NCBI RefSeq assembly: GCF_031312535.1
Contig: NZ_CP133594.1
Span: 2,399,934 to 2,463,933, forward strand
DNA: 64,000 nt
Direction: 5' to 3'
Source of the DNA: Methanolobus mangrovi
Lineage (GTDB): Archaea > Halobacteriota > Methanosarcinia > Methanosarcinales > Methanosarcinaceae
Position 1 is the stretch's first letter, and the number at the start of each line of letters is the position of its first letter. Below the pieces are notes generated by a model. It worked only from the letters and a program-made list of their open reading frames with translations, was not told the DNA's origin and ran no database searches. The position numbers and the translations under genes are program-made. Positions 23,636 to 32,529 of this stretch are shown here, in pieces.

Positions 23636-24559
23636 TCAGGGACTAATCTTTTCAATCCCTTCTCTGACTGCATTGGCGGAAATTTGCAGGGCTTCCATTT
23701 CCTGGCTGCTAAGTTCCAGTTCGATTATCTCTTCGACACCGTCTCTTCCAAGCTTTACAGGCACACCGAGGCATATGTCATGCTGTCCGTACTCTCCATT
23801 CAAAAATGCGGAAGCAGGTACTATCCTCTTTGTATCCTTGAGTATGGCTTCGACCATAGCTGCAATTGCTGCGGAAGGTGCATAAAAAGCACTACCGTTC
23901 TTCATATATCCGACAATCTCTGCGCCTGCATTTATGGTCCTGTCTACTATTTTACTGATAGTATTCTCGTCCATAAGCTTGTTCAGGGGTATTCCCGCCA
24001 CAGTGGTATATTTAGGAAGCGGGACCATTGAATCACCATGTCCGCCCAACACCATTGCATTTACATCCCTCACAGAACAGTTCATCTCCTTTGCGATGAA
24101 TGATGCAAAGCGACTTGAATCGAGAAGTCCACTCATGCCGAATACCCTGTTTCTGTCAAACTGTGTGCATCTAAGTGCAGCATAGGTGATTATGTCAAGA
24201 GGATTTGTTACTGTCATGATAATAGCATCAGGTGCATATTTTTCTATATTTGCGCATACCTGTTGCGTTATCTTTATGTTCGTTGCAAGCAGGTCGTCCC
24301 TTTCCATTCCGGGTTTACGTGCAATTCCTGCGGTAACCACCACAACGTCCGAGTCAAAGATATCTGCATAGTCATTGGTTCCGATTACATCTACATCATA
24401 ACCCACAAGTGGTGCAGCCTGAAGTATGTCCAGTGCTTTGCCTTGTGGCAGTCCTTCAACGATATCAACCATTACGATATCTGCAATATTAAGTTCCGCA
24501 AGTCTCTGAACTGTGGTAGCGCCTACATTGCCTGATCCGATCACTGCAACTTTGCTCAT
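23636..24559 (-). CDS. mdh: Malate dehydrogenase (LDH/MDH family)
   Basis: The 307-aa protein has the Rossmann loop VAVIGSGNVGATTVQRL at the N-terminus, followed by IVMVDIVEGLPQGKAL with the Asp that favours NAD+. The substrate loop ARKPGMERDDLLATN carries the Arg typical of malate rather than lactate specificity. Catalytic His is in LGGHGDSMVPLPKY and the Asn in VTNPLDI. It interconverts malate and oxaloacetate. A Shine-Dalgarno AGGAGA precedes ATG 24559. Divergent promoters with the 24717 gene share the 157-nt gap. Confidence 0.92.
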   Translation of the reverse strand: MSKVAVIGSGNVGATTVQRLAELNIADIVMVDIVEGLPQGKALDILQAAPLVGYDVDVIGTNDYADIFDSDVVVVTAGIARKPGMERDDLLATNIKITQQVCANIEKYAPDAIIMTVTNPLDIITYAALRCTQFDRNRVFGMSGLLDSSRFASFIAKEMNCSVRDVNAMVLGGHGDSMVPLPKYTTVAGIPLNKLMDENTISKIVDRTINAGAEIVGYMKNGSAFYAPSAAIAAMVEAILKDTKRIVPASAFLNGEYGQHDICLGVPVKLGRDGVEEIIELELSSQEMEALQISANAVREGIEKISP

Positions 24560-24716
24560 ATCTATCTCCTGACATAATTCATTTAAAAATGACTATATTA
24601 TGGGTGTAGGGATTGAATCCAACATATATATATGAACCCTTCTTTTATTTAGCACTTACAGGTAGAACATCATAGTTATCAATATCATCTGTCATAATTG
24701 AAAAAGGGAATATATC

Positions 24717-25466
24717 ATGCTCACAAGTACATACATTCATATGCCACGGATCGGCGCAACTGTGGAAAAAAGGATATGGTCCGGCGGTGTCAGGACATGG
24801 GATGATTTTCTGGACAGAAAAGATGAGCTTCTCATATCTCCTTCTAAAAAAGAAATGATCTTAACAGGCATCAGGGATTCAGTTGAAAAACTGGAGGCTC
24901 GCGATTTTGAATTCTTTGCAAGGTCCCTTCCCAAAGCCGAGCACTGGCGTGCTTTCAGGAATTTTTCAGATAAGGTTGCTTATGTTGATATAGAGACAAC
25001 AGGTCTTTCCCCTGCCAGTTCATCCATCACAGTTGTAGGTATCTATGACGGAAAAGAAGCAAGAACCTTTGTAAGAGGCATAGACCTTGATGATATAGTC
25101 GATGTTTTTCCCAAATATGAGTTCCTTGTGACCTTTAACGGGGCAAGGTTCGATATTCCTTTTATCAAACGTGAATTCCCACAAATAGAATTCAACCAGT
25201 TGCATGCAGACCTGATGTATCCTCTGCGTCGCATCTCTCTGTCGGGGGGCCTGAAAAAGATAGAATGTGAACTTGGTATTTCAAGGGCCGAGGAAACCGT
25301 TGGTATCAGCGGTTTTGACGCAGTGCGCCTATGGCACCAATACGAGCGTGGGGATGAAGATGCACTTGACCTGCTACTGAAATACAACCGTGAAGATATT
25401 GTGAACCTAAAAACGATAATCGATATGACACTTCTACGTTTCATAGATAATAAATTCTCAGAATGA
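24717..25466 (+). CDS. RNase H-like 3'-5' exonuclease (YprB type)
   Basis: The 249-aa protein has an N-terminal helical part with RIGATVEKRIWSGGVRTWDD and an exonuclease domain from about residue 85: VAYVDIETTGLSP (DxE), LVTFNGARFDIPFIKREFP (NxxxFD) and LKYNREDIVNL (YxxxD). These are the four acidic residues of DEDDy exonucleases. It belongs to the archaeal/bacterial YprB-like group of RNase H-fold nucleases; the substrate is uncertain. It lies 7 nt upstream of uvrC, which suggests a joint DNA repair operon. Confidence 0.8.
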   Translation: MLTSTYIHMPRIGATVEKRIWSGGVRTWDDFLDRKDELLISPSKKEMILTGIRDSVEKLEARDFEFFARSLPKAEHWRAFRNFSDKVAYVDIETTGLSPASSSITVVGIYDGKEARTFVRGIDLDDIVDVFPKYEFLVTFNGARFDIPFIKREFPQIEFNQLHADLMYPLRRISLSGGLKKIECELGISRAEETVGISGFDAVRLWHQYERGDEDALDLLLKYNREDIVNLKTIIDMTLLRFIDNKFSE

Positions 25467-25473
25467 ATCTGAT

Positions 25474-27270
25474 ATGAATTTCGATCTAAAAACACTCCCT
25501 GCATTGCCTGGCGTCTATCTGATGAAAGATGACTCCGGTGATGTCATATATGTGGGCAAGGCGAAGTCTCTGGACAAAAGGGTACGCCAGTATTTCCAGT
25601 CAAAGAAGAACCTTTCTCCAAAAACAGTTACTCTGGTCAGGCATATCGATGATATTGAGTATATCGTCACGGATTCTGAGATAGATGCTCTTGTGCTTGA
25701 GGCAAATCTCATCAAAAAGTACAAACCCCGTTACAATGTTCGCTTGAAGGATGACAAACGCTATCCGTATGTCAAGGTAACCATTAATTCGGCATTTCCG
25801 CGTATATTCCTTACCCGTAGAAGGTTAATGGATGGAGCACTCTATTTCGGACCATATACAAATGCAAAAGCTATTCGCACCACTCTTGACATAATATCCC
25901 GCGTTTTCATGCTCCGCCAGTGCAAGAAGAAAATAGAACCGGGCAAATCCCGTCCATGTCTAAATTACCATATAAAGCGCTGCATGGCTCCATGTAAGGG
26001 TGGAATGGAAAAGGAAGAGTACCACAGAAGGGTTATGGAAGCAGTTCGCTTTTTGAAAGGTGATACCTCGGGTCTTTTGAGGAAGCTGGAAGAAAGGATG
26101 CAAAGCCTTGCCCAAGCTCAGGATTATGAATCTGCTGCGGATGTCCGGGACCAGATAGAATCTGTAAAATGCATCTCTGAGCAGCAGATAGCAACATCTG
26201 GCACAGATGACCGCGATGTGCTGGCTGCCGTATCAGATGAGAAGGCAATCTATATTCAGGTTTTCTATGTTCGCCATGGCAGTATGGTCGGGAAGGCGGA
26301 TTTCACACTTCTTGGTGCTGATGTTTCGGAAAGTATTGAAGAATCCATGGCACAGTTTGTAAAACAGTATTACCAGGACTCTCCAATTCCTCCTGAGATA
26401 CTTGTCCAGTATGAACTTCCTGAAAAGGAACTCATTGTTAAATGGCTGTGCCAGCGTTCCGGCAGGGATGTAAAGGTGCATGTGCCACAACGGGGAGAAA
26501 AGAAAAAACTTCTTGAGATGGCTGAAAGGAATGCCCGGATGTCCATGAGGATGGCACAGCTAAAGCCCGCACCGTCCGAATCAGCAATAGCAGCACTTGA
26601 AGAACTGCAAAAGGTTCTATCTCTGAAGTCATTACCTCTTCATATAGAAGGCTTTGATATTTCTAATATCTCTGGTACCAATGCAGTGGGTTCCATGGTA
26701 TATTTTGAGAATGGCAGGCCTGCAAATAACAAGTACAGGCAGCATAATATTAAAACTGTAAAAGGTATCGATGACTTTGCCATGATGGCCGAGGTCGTGC
26801 ACAGACGTTACTCGCATTTGATCAAAAGCAATGAGTCACTGCCTGATCTGATTCTCATAGACGGAGGTCCGGGGCAGGTGAGTGCGGCTATGTCGTCTAT
26901 TGATGCTCTTGGTCTTGATATACCGTTAATTGGCCTTGCAAAGAGGTTTGAGCATATAATTACAACTAAAAAAGGTCCTGATGAGGTTATAATTCTCCCT
27001 CATACATCACCAGCTTTAAAAATGCTGATGCATATTCGTGATGAAGCTCATAGGTTTGCAGTTAGTTCTCATCGGCGAAGAAGGTCTGCAAGCCTTACTC
27101 ATTCGGAACTGGATTCCATACCGGGTGTCGGCCCTTCCAGAAAACGTGTTTTGCTTGAGAATTTTGATTCCATCGGGAAGATCAGGTCTTCTTCGGTTGA
27201 AGAGTTGGCTGCTCTTGAAGGTATAAGTGAAAATCTTGCAAAAAAAATACTCGGATACCTGTGTAAATAA
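25474..27270 (+). CDS. uvrC: UvrABC system protein C
   Basis: The 598-aa excinuclease subunit is full length. The GIY-YIG nuclease domain is at the N-terminus (LPGVYLMKDDSGDVIYVGKA). Four Cys in RQCKKKI, RPCLNYHIKRCMAPCKG follow, then the UVR motif AQDYESAADVRDQIE near residue 220, the RNase H-like 5' nuclease domain (HIEGFDISNISGTNAVGSMV) and a C-terminal helix-hairpin-helix pair (DSIPGVGPSRKRVL, LEGISENLAKKIL). It makes both incisions in nucleotide excision repair. Archaeal uvr genes in methanogens are thought to come from bacteria. uvrA and uvrB are not in this window. Confidence 0.96.
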   Translation: MNFDLKTLPALPGVYLMKDDSGDVIYVGKAKSLDKRVRQYFQSKKNLSPKTVTLVRHIDDIEYIVTDSEIDALVLEANLIKKYKPRYNVRLKDDKRYPYVKVTINSAFPRIFLTRRRLMDGALYFGPYTNAKAIRTTLDIISRVFMLRQCKKKIEPGKSRPCLNYHIKRCMAPCKGGMEKEEYHRRVMEAVRFLKGDTSGLLRKLEERMQSLAQAQDYESAADVRDQIESVKCISEQQIATSGTDDRDVLAAVSDEKAIYIQVFYVRHGSMVGKADFTLLGADVSESIEESMAQFVKQYYQDSPIPPEILVQYELPEKELIVKWLCQRSGRDVKVHVPQRGEKKKLLEMAERNARMSMRMAQLKPAPSESAIAALEELQKVLSLKSLPLHIEGFDISNISGTNAVGSMVYFENGRPANNKYRQHNIKTVKGIDDFAMMAEVVHRRYSHLIKSNESLPDLILIDGGPGQVSAAMSSIDALGLDIPLIGLAKRFEHIITTKKGPDEVIILPHTSPALKMLMHIRDEAHRFAVSSHRRRRSASLTHSELDSIPGVGPSRKRVLLENFDSIGKIRSSSVEELAALEGISENLAKKILGYLCK

Positions 27271-27364
27271 GGTAATCTATTTAATAGAGTTGCGGCAAAA
27301 TTAAATACTGTGGGTGCAAATATATCCTTCTATACGTGGTTTCTTAAAAATGGTGATGGATTAA

Positions 27365-28096
27365 ATGGGTAACGAATTAAATTTTGGTGGTAATCTCTAT
27401 CGTCCTGATATCAGGATGCTTCATGATATGGACGAGGTGGTATATAACCAGGAATGGCTGCGCTCACAGGAGAATATTGAGCTTTATTACATGTACAGGG
27501 ATCTTTCAAGGAATGAGTCCGATCACAAAAAAATAGTGGAACATGGTCTCAGGTATGATATCACTATAATTCCTCCGGCAATGCTGGGTGATGAATATGT
27601 CAAGACTGCAGGTCACTATCATCCGCCTGTTCCGGGACAGGATTTATCATATGCTGAACTCTATCAGGTACTGGAAGGTGAGGCCACGTACCTTCTTCAG
27701 AAGGCTGAAGGGGACAGGGTCGTTGATGTGATTGTTTGTGAGGCAAAGGCAGGTGATCTTGCTCTGGTTCCGCCGGGTTATGGTCACATAACTATCAATA
27801 CTTCAGGTAAGAGGCTCAAAATGGCAAATTGGGTATGTCGTGATTTTGCATCTCTTTATGACCCTATCAAAAAACTCTTCGGTGGTGCATACTATCTTTT
27901 GACCGGTGGGTTTGAAAAGAATCCTGATTACGGTGAAGTGCCGGATATAAGGTTTATCAAACCAATGGATTATCCTGAAGCTGGTCTTTTCTGTGGGAAT
28001 GACATGTATGAGATTGTAAATGATTTAAACAAACTCGATTTCCTTGTGCACCCGCAGGATCATATGGATATATTCGGGAAGATCACCTCTCCCTGA
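27365..28096 (+). CDS. pgi: Cupin-type glucose-6-phosphate isomerase
   Basis: The 243-aa protein is the archaeal cupin phosphoglucose isomerase, unrelated to the classical enzyme. The metal-binding motif is GHYHPPVPGQDLSYAELYQV (HxH...E) near residue 80, and the second His is in PPGYGHITINT. It interconverts glucose-6-phosphate and fructose-6-phosphate with Fe2+ or similar metal, in gluconeogenesis or glycogen turnover. The C-terminal extension (MDYPEAGLFCGNDMYEIV) is longer than in minimal members of about 190 aa. Start ATG with GGTGAT upstream. Confidence 0.88.
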   Translation: MGNELNFGGNLYRPDIRMLHDMDEVVYNQEWLRSQENIELYYMYRDLSRNESDHKKIVEHGLRYDITIIPPAMLGDEYVKTAGHYHPPVPGQDLSYAELYQVLEGEATYLLQKAEGDRVVDVIVCEAKAGDLALVPPGYGHITINTSGKRLKMANWVCRDFASLYDPIKKLFGGAYYLLTGGFEKNPDYGEVPDIRFIKPMDYPEAGLFCGNDMYEIVNDLNKLDFLVHPQDHMDIFGKITSP

Positions 28097-28156
28097 ATAA
28101 TATCTTTTTATTACGAGAAACTATAAATGGTTGGCAGTTACTAAACGGTTAGAGGT

Positions 28157-28918
28157 ATGTCTTTGCAAAGGAATAACCGTATTCAGTTCACGTCATCGAA
28201 AATAGAGGATTTGATGTTCAGGACGACATTCAATCCTAAAACAATGGAGGGAGATGTAATCGTTAATCTTTCTCTTATAAATAAGCAGGATTTTGATGAT
28301 GTTCTTAAGATATTCAGTATGGCTATCAACAGTGGGCTTTCAGTCAGTCCTCTGCTAAAGATCCTTCATGAAGGGGATTCAATTGGTGACCATAAGATCC
28401 GTGAAAATGAGGTTGGCTTTGCAACTGTATGCAGTATCACTATCGATGGCCTCCTTCTTAAGGCAGGCGTAATGGTAAAACCACGTTTTGGCGGTTTGGT
28501 CGAAATTCGCGATGGGGATCCAATGCGTTTCACTAATGTCCTGACCTACCAGAGTACTACGATAGACCCTCTTGAGGTTCTGATGTCTCAGGAACTCACA
28601 TCCGTAATGAGCATGCTTAAAACAGGTTCCGGCAAGATACTTGCTAACCTGCGTGAAGCGCCAATGGTTGCCCGGGATACTATTGACAGTACACTTTCTG
28701 ATATGGTCGATGCCGGAATAAACGGGATTCTTGAAGTGGGTGAGCCAAATACAAGAATACTGGATGTGCCTGTAGAGCGTGACCACCTTGGAATTGTTGT
28801 CATTGGCGGCACTAACCCTATGGCTATTGTGCAGGAACACGGCATTCCAATAAGGACCAATGCAATGTCAACACTTATTGATATCAATAAACTGTCGCAC
28901 ATCAACGATATCGTTTGA
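28157..28918 (+). CDS. NrpR effector-domain protein (DUF128), NrpRII type
   Basis: The 253-aa protein is one DUF128/NrpR regulatory domain: [20 protein letters not shown] in the first half and [45 protein letters not shown] in the second. NrpR represses nitrogen-assimilation genes and is released by 2-oxoglutarate. Methanosarcina splits it into NrpRI (HTH plus domain) and NrpRII (domain only). This protein has no HTH, so it fits NrpRII, the co-regulator. No nitrogen genes are nearby. The gene faces the RecJ-like gene with a 5-nt gap. Confidence 0.8.
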   Translation: MSLQRNNRIQFTSSKIEDLMFRTTFNPKTMEGDVIVNLSLINKQDFDDVLKIFSMAINSGLSVSPLLKILHEGDSIGDHKIRENEVGFATVCSITIDGLLLKAGVMVKPRFGGLVEIRDGDPMRFTNVLTYQSTTIDPLEVLMSQELTSVMSMLKTGSGKILANLREAPMVARDTIDSTLSDMVDAGINGILEVGEPNTRILDVPVERDHLGIVVIGGTNPMAIVQEHGIPIRTNAMSTLIDINKLSHINDIV

Positions 28919-28923
28919 TGTGT

Positions 28924-30306
28924 TCATATTTTCATTAACTGGGTAGCGATAGTTGAATTAAGTTTCTGGATGAATTCTTCTTTTTTACCGAATGGAACTG
29001 TTGCTCCTGCTGCAATATCGTGGCCACCGCCTGCTCCTCCGAGTTCCTGGCAAACGATGCTCAGGGCCTCTGCAAGGTTAAGTCCTCTGTTGACAAGTTC
29101 CTGTGTTCCTCTTGCAGATATTTTGTAACCATCGTCCTTGTCTGCAAATGCTATGATGGGTAGTTTACGGTTGCCTGCGGAGTAGTGACTCATTCCTGCA
29201 ACAATGCCTACTATGGTTTCGGGGATTACACTTCCTGCATCGAAATACTGGAGGTTTGAAAGTTCGGTGATGCCATTGTCCCTGACAAAGTTCAGTCCAT
29301 CAACAAGATTCTTGCGATGGTTTTGCAGAAGGTCCTGTGCTTCTCTATAAGCATCGTCACGATCTCCCATGCACACCTGCATTCCAACTTCAGCTTTCAT
29401 GTATCTGCCCGTGGCATTGAGAAGTGTGGAATACTCTGATGCATCCCTCATCTCAGTACCTTCCTGTTCTGTACGGAGTATATAATTCTCTGATACCAGT
29501 CTTCCTATGTTGTATGATGACATGCCGTTTTGCATGGAATACTGCAGGAGGGATGATGTAACTTTCATTTTTTCTTCTTCAGAGAGGTCTATCCATCTTC
29601 TCCACTTCTCGTCATTTGAGAACTGAAGGCCGACCCTTGCAAGAAAATCAACGCATGCATCCTCATTGCCGGTGAGTCCTGGAATGAAAGGGTCAGATGA
29701 ATACTGTATCATCTTGTATACTGGACGTGTCTGTTTTCCAAAAAGCGAGATGTCTTTTTTAGCATTTATTACGTCAGGATTTGCTTCGAGTATCATCCTG
29801 TTAAGGCTTACAAGCTTCCCATGCTTACGATTTTGCATGTCGCCAACACATCCTACGATTGCAAGGTCTGCAAGGTCACGGTTGTTCCCTAGCTGGGATG
29901 CAAGTATAAATGTTGTTCCTGAACCGCTTATTTCGTAAGAGCCGTTTGCTCCGAAAAGATGAGGGTTCAGGTGTAATTTGGACTCTCCCTGCGGTCGGTG
30001 ATGGTCTGAAACAATGGAATGTACTCCGTAATTGTTGATATGTTCCAGTTGCCCGCTTCCAAGGTCGGTGAATATCGTGAGTTCCGGATTCATATCTGCA
30101 ATCTTCTCCACGATAGCTTCGTCAAGTTGCTTTACAAACATCATCTCAGAGCCGATACCTGCTCTTTCCAGGGCTTTTGAAATAATGGCAGCTGATGTGA
30201 TTCCATCTGCATCGATATGTGATACTAATTGTATCTCATCGTATTTTTTAATCTCTTCAGCGCATTCCCGGGCATGCTTTGCCATCATGGCCATGGTTTC
30301 AGACAT
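28924..30306 (-). CDS. DHH-family phosphoesterase, archaeal RecJ-like
   Basis: The 460-aa protein has the DHH domain motifs VSHIDADGITSAAII near residue 28, IFTDLGSGQ and VSDHHRPQGES, and a DHHA1 domain at the C-terminus with ELGGAGGGHDIAAGATVP. Archaeal RecJ homologues act as single-strand nucleases; GAN is linked to the CMG helicase through GINS. Whether this is the GAN or the RNase-type homologue cannot be told here. The next gene upstream on the same strand (12-nt gap) is a Holliday-junction-resolvase-like nuclease, pointing to recombination or repair. Confidence 0.85.
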   Translation of the reverse strand: MSETMAMMAKHARECAEEIKKYDEIQLVSHIDADGITSAAIISKALERAGIGSEMMFVKQLDEAIVEKIADMNPELTIFTDLGSGQLEHINNYGVHSIVSDHHRPQGESKLHLNPHLFGANGSYEISGSGTTFILASQLGNNRDLADLAIVGCVGDMQNRKHGKLVSLNRMILEANPDVINAKKDISLFGKQTRPVYKMIQYSSDPFIPGLTGNEDACVDFLARVGLQFSNDEKWRRWIDLSEEEKMKVTSSLLQYSMQNGMSSYNIGRLVSENYILRTEQEGTEMRDASEYSTLLNATGRYMKAEVGMQVCMGDRDDAYREAQDLLQNHRKNLVDGLNFVRDNGITELSNLQYFDAGSVIPETIVGIVAGMSHYSAGNRKLPIIAFADKDDGYKISARGTQELVNRGLNLAEALSIVCQELGGAGGGHDIAAGATVPFGKKEEFIQKLNSTIATQLMKI

Positions 30307-30318
30307 GTTATGATCCTC

Positions 30319-30816
30319 TTATTCTATTAACCTGGATTTTTTCCATCCTTTCGGATCGATCAGGTATTTATTGCTCGCTCTTTCTATTTTGGGGAAGGTC
30401 TGTATTTCTTCCACGGTTATCTTTGGAGTCCCTTCTTCATTGTATTTGCTGCAAAGTTCTGTCCAGGGGATTATGTATGCTTCCCGTGCGCGCCCAACTC
30501 CCATTTTCAATTCAACTGCAAGAAATCCGGTTCTTCCTGCTCTCATCAGAAAGTCCGATATTCTTTCTATCTGGTGGGCACCATTCTTATCAGTTGTGAA
30601 ATGTTGCGTAAAATAAAGTGCTTTTGCACCCTTGTCTACAGAAATGCTCTTGCATTCTATTCCCATGTAATAATCAGGGTCAAGCGAATCAACAAGTACA
30701 TCAAGGAACTGTGATGTGAATCTGTGTTGTTTGAGGCGATAAGCGATTCCCTTCATTTTATTCTCTTCGAAGAAGGCGTTGAATGACTGGACAAGTACTC
30801 TTTCAAATTCTGTCAT
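30319..30816 (-). CDS. Hjc-like PD-(D/E)XK nuclease
   Basis: The protein is about 165 aa from ATG 30816; a TTG at 30852 would add 12 residues of low plausibility. It has the PD-(D/E)XK pattern of archaeal Holliday junction resolvases: Glu in MTEFERVL, Asp in SQFLDVLVDS and the E-x-K of YMGIECKSISV, followed by GAHQIERISDFLMRAGRTGF. It is longer than typical Hjc (about 120-130 aa) and its N-terminal basic loop differs, so it may be a relative rather than Hjc itself. Probable operon with the RecJ-like gene. Confidence 0.68.
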   Translation of the reverse strand: MTEFERVLVQSFNAFFEENKMKGIAYRLKQHRFTSQFLDVLVDSLDPDYYMGIECKSISVDKGAKALYFTQHFTTDKNGAHQIERISDFLMRAGRTGFLAVELKMGVGRAREAYIIPWTELCSKYNEEGTPKITVEEIQTFPKIERASNKYLIDPKGWKKSRLIE

Positions 30817-30900
30817 TGGATAATCCCGTTTTTTGAATAATATTATTTTCAAGGTTATATTAAATATTGCTTTGGATATGCTATGTAAATCGTTAGATTG

Positions 30901-31110
30901 ATGTACCTGTTAACTCAATTAGCAGTAATGAATAAGAAGAATATGGAAATTGTAGCTTCAGTAGGTTCCGTAGTATTGTTGATCCTGCTTTTTGCCGTGG
31001 CACATCAGATGAGAAATTCATTTCCACAGGAATATGGATTTATTGGTTCGCTTGTGGTATTCATAATTGCCATATCCGTGGTCGGTCTGAAGTTGAATGA
31101 AATGCAGTGA
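30901..31110 (+). CDS. Small membrane protein with two TM helices
   Basis: The protein has 69 aa from ATG 30901; another ATG at 30928 would give 60 aa starting MNKKNMEIVA. Two hydrophobic helices (VASVGSVVLLILLFAVAH and GFIGSLVVFIIAISVVGL) are joined by RNSFPQEY. Function is unknown. It is divergent from the Hjc-like gene; the AT-rich stretch at 30850-30870 can hold both promoters. There is no clear Shine-Dalgarno site for either start. Confidence 0.5.
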   Translation: MYLLTQLAVMNKKNMEIVASVGSVVLLILLFAVAHQMRNSFPQEYGFIGSLVVFIIAISVVGLKLNEMQ

Positions 31111-31124
31111 GGTTTATTTTTCCG

Positions 31125-31528
31125 ATGTCAGTGTTCGGTACTGAGTTCAGTCTGGAAACGTCTGGATATACAGATGTGTCGGATATAACTCTTCAGGTCT
31201 CAGGGCTGCGCATCATCTGGTCTTGGTGATGATATCGTGCTTGTATATGTATCTGGTTCAACTGCCGCAAAACAACCATTGAATTTGAACCTGGTCTTGT
31301 ACGTGACCTGAAAGTAGCATTAGAACGGCTGACGCCGAAAGATACTATTTATTTTGATAATGAACGGTGATATGGGGTAATGGGCATTATCCTATTCGGG
31401 AATCTTTTTTAGGGCAAAGTGAATAGTTCCCACTTATCGCTGATGGTATTCTGCTTTGTACTCAGCAGCAGATGCAGGTGGATTATGGCAATTGTCCACA
31501 TTCTAGAAAAGTTACTATTCAGGTTTAA
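31125..31528 (+). pseudogene. yjbQ: Decayed yjbQ / UPF0047 gene
   Basis: Reading across three frames gives almost the whole UPF0047 (YjbQ) protein. It begins ATG at 31125 with FGTEFSLETSGYTDVSDI and LQVSG, continues in another frame with SGLGDDIVLVYVSGSTAAKQ, then TIEFEPGLVRDLKVALERL and PKDTIYFDNER, then WGNGHYPIRESFLGQSE, a stop, and FPLIADGILLC, QMQVDYGNCPH, RKVTIQV before TAA at 31526-31528. At least three frameshifts and one internal stop (around 31426) are needed. Intact members of the family have been linked to thiamine phosphate synthase activity. The gene is dead here unless a second copy exists elsewhere. Confidence 0.85.
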
Positions 31529-31587
31529 GGTGAATAAAATTCTGGAAGAGAAAGGGTTTCCGGCTTAAAGCCGGACATTATTTGTTT

Positions 31588-31983
31588 TTACTGTTTGACA
31601 AGGAACTTGACAAAATCAGGACTAAGTCTTGTCTCTCTGATCATCTTGTCTTCAACTTCTTCTTCAGAAAGTCCTTCCTGCTTGTACTGTGCAATGCGGT
31701 CGTAAACACTCTGTGATACTTCTGAGTATTCGTTGATGTCTTTCCTGTGTCCCCATACGTCTCCTTCGAGGAGTTCAATTCCCTGCATTTCAAGGTACAT
31801 TTTTGCAGAGTTAGAGATGGTTCTCTTGTAAGAGCTTGGTATATGGAGTGCTTTTACATTAGGGCACTTCATGATCAGGGAGAAAATATCTGTGTTTGAA
31901 GGTCTGAATGCAAGGTGTATGATTTCTTCATTTGGGCCAAGGGTATTGATCTCTTCTTTTGAACTTACTACTCTTATTTTCAT
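31588..31983 (-). CDS. DUF1699 family protein
   Basis: The 131-aa soluble protein matches the DUF1699 family of Methanosarcinales, to my knowledge: MKIRVVSSKEEINTL at the N-terminus, NVKALHIPSSYKRTISNS in the middle and LSEEEVEDKMIRETRLSPDF at the C-terminus. The first half looks like a small alpha/beta domain, the second helical, possibly DNA-binding. Function is unknown. The ATG start has AAAGGATG upstream. Confidence 0.75.
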   Translation of the reverse strand: MKIRVVSSKEEINTLGPNEEIIHLAFRPSNTDIFSLIMKCPNVKALHIPSSYKRTISNSAKMYLEMQGIELLEGDVWGHRKDINEYSEVSQSVYDRIAQYKQEGLSEEEVEDKMIRETRLSPDFVKFLVKQ

Positions 31984-32529
31984 GTTTAATCATCCTTTAT
32001 ATTTAGGTGGTTTTTGAATTTTATGAACGTGAATTGAGATTTTTTCTTTCTCTCTAAAAATTAGTGTATATACAAACTTTTATTTAAAGGTTGTCAATAT
32101 AACATTATATCCATAATATAAATTAGTTCAATCGTATAATGTCTAATCTTTTTTATTATGTCTGTGTTTTAGAAAAACACCTCTCTGCAAGCTCAAAAGC
32201 ATTTATTAAGACTGTTGGTTCTTTATTTATTAACCATAATACTCTATTTTGTTACTAATAAATAAAAAGTAGCTATTTTATATTTTAGGTTTAATTATAT
32301 TAATGTTGAGTTGCCCGATAAAAATGTTTGGTTTAATATCGACACGTTATTCCATGTGTATCTGCGAATTATCATAGTTTCTCATAGAAGGTTGAAAGAT
32401 GATGTATATACAGTAATTAATTTCATCAATCAACATTCTTTTAAAAAAGAATAAGTGGGTGCTTATTTAAAGATTATTCATTGATTTTAATGTAAAAGTT
32501 TATATAAACTCATCTCCAATTTAAGGAAC
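31984..32529. other. AT-rich 546-bp intergenic region with hairpins
   Basis: No gene is seen. The region is much more AT-rich than its surroundings. It holds three simple hairpins: GTGTTTT/AAAACAC (32164-32180), a 5+5 bp stem with an internal AA/AA loop (32391-32402 with 32423-32434) and ATTCTTTT/AAAAGAAT (32435-32452). It ends in the TATA box of the gene at 32530. It could hold regulatory sites for the divergent genes or an unrecognised RNA. Confidence 0.4.
32499..32508 (+). promoter_or_regulatory. TATA box of the ECF-S-like gene
   Basis: TTTATATAAA is centred about 26 nt before the GTG at 32530, fitting a leaderless transcript. Confidence 0.55.

Noticed and set aside
24596-24640. GGGATTGAATCC-like sequence as possible T-arm of a tRNA
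   Set aside because: No anticodon arm, D arm or acceptor stem can be made around it; the region is a divergent promoter.
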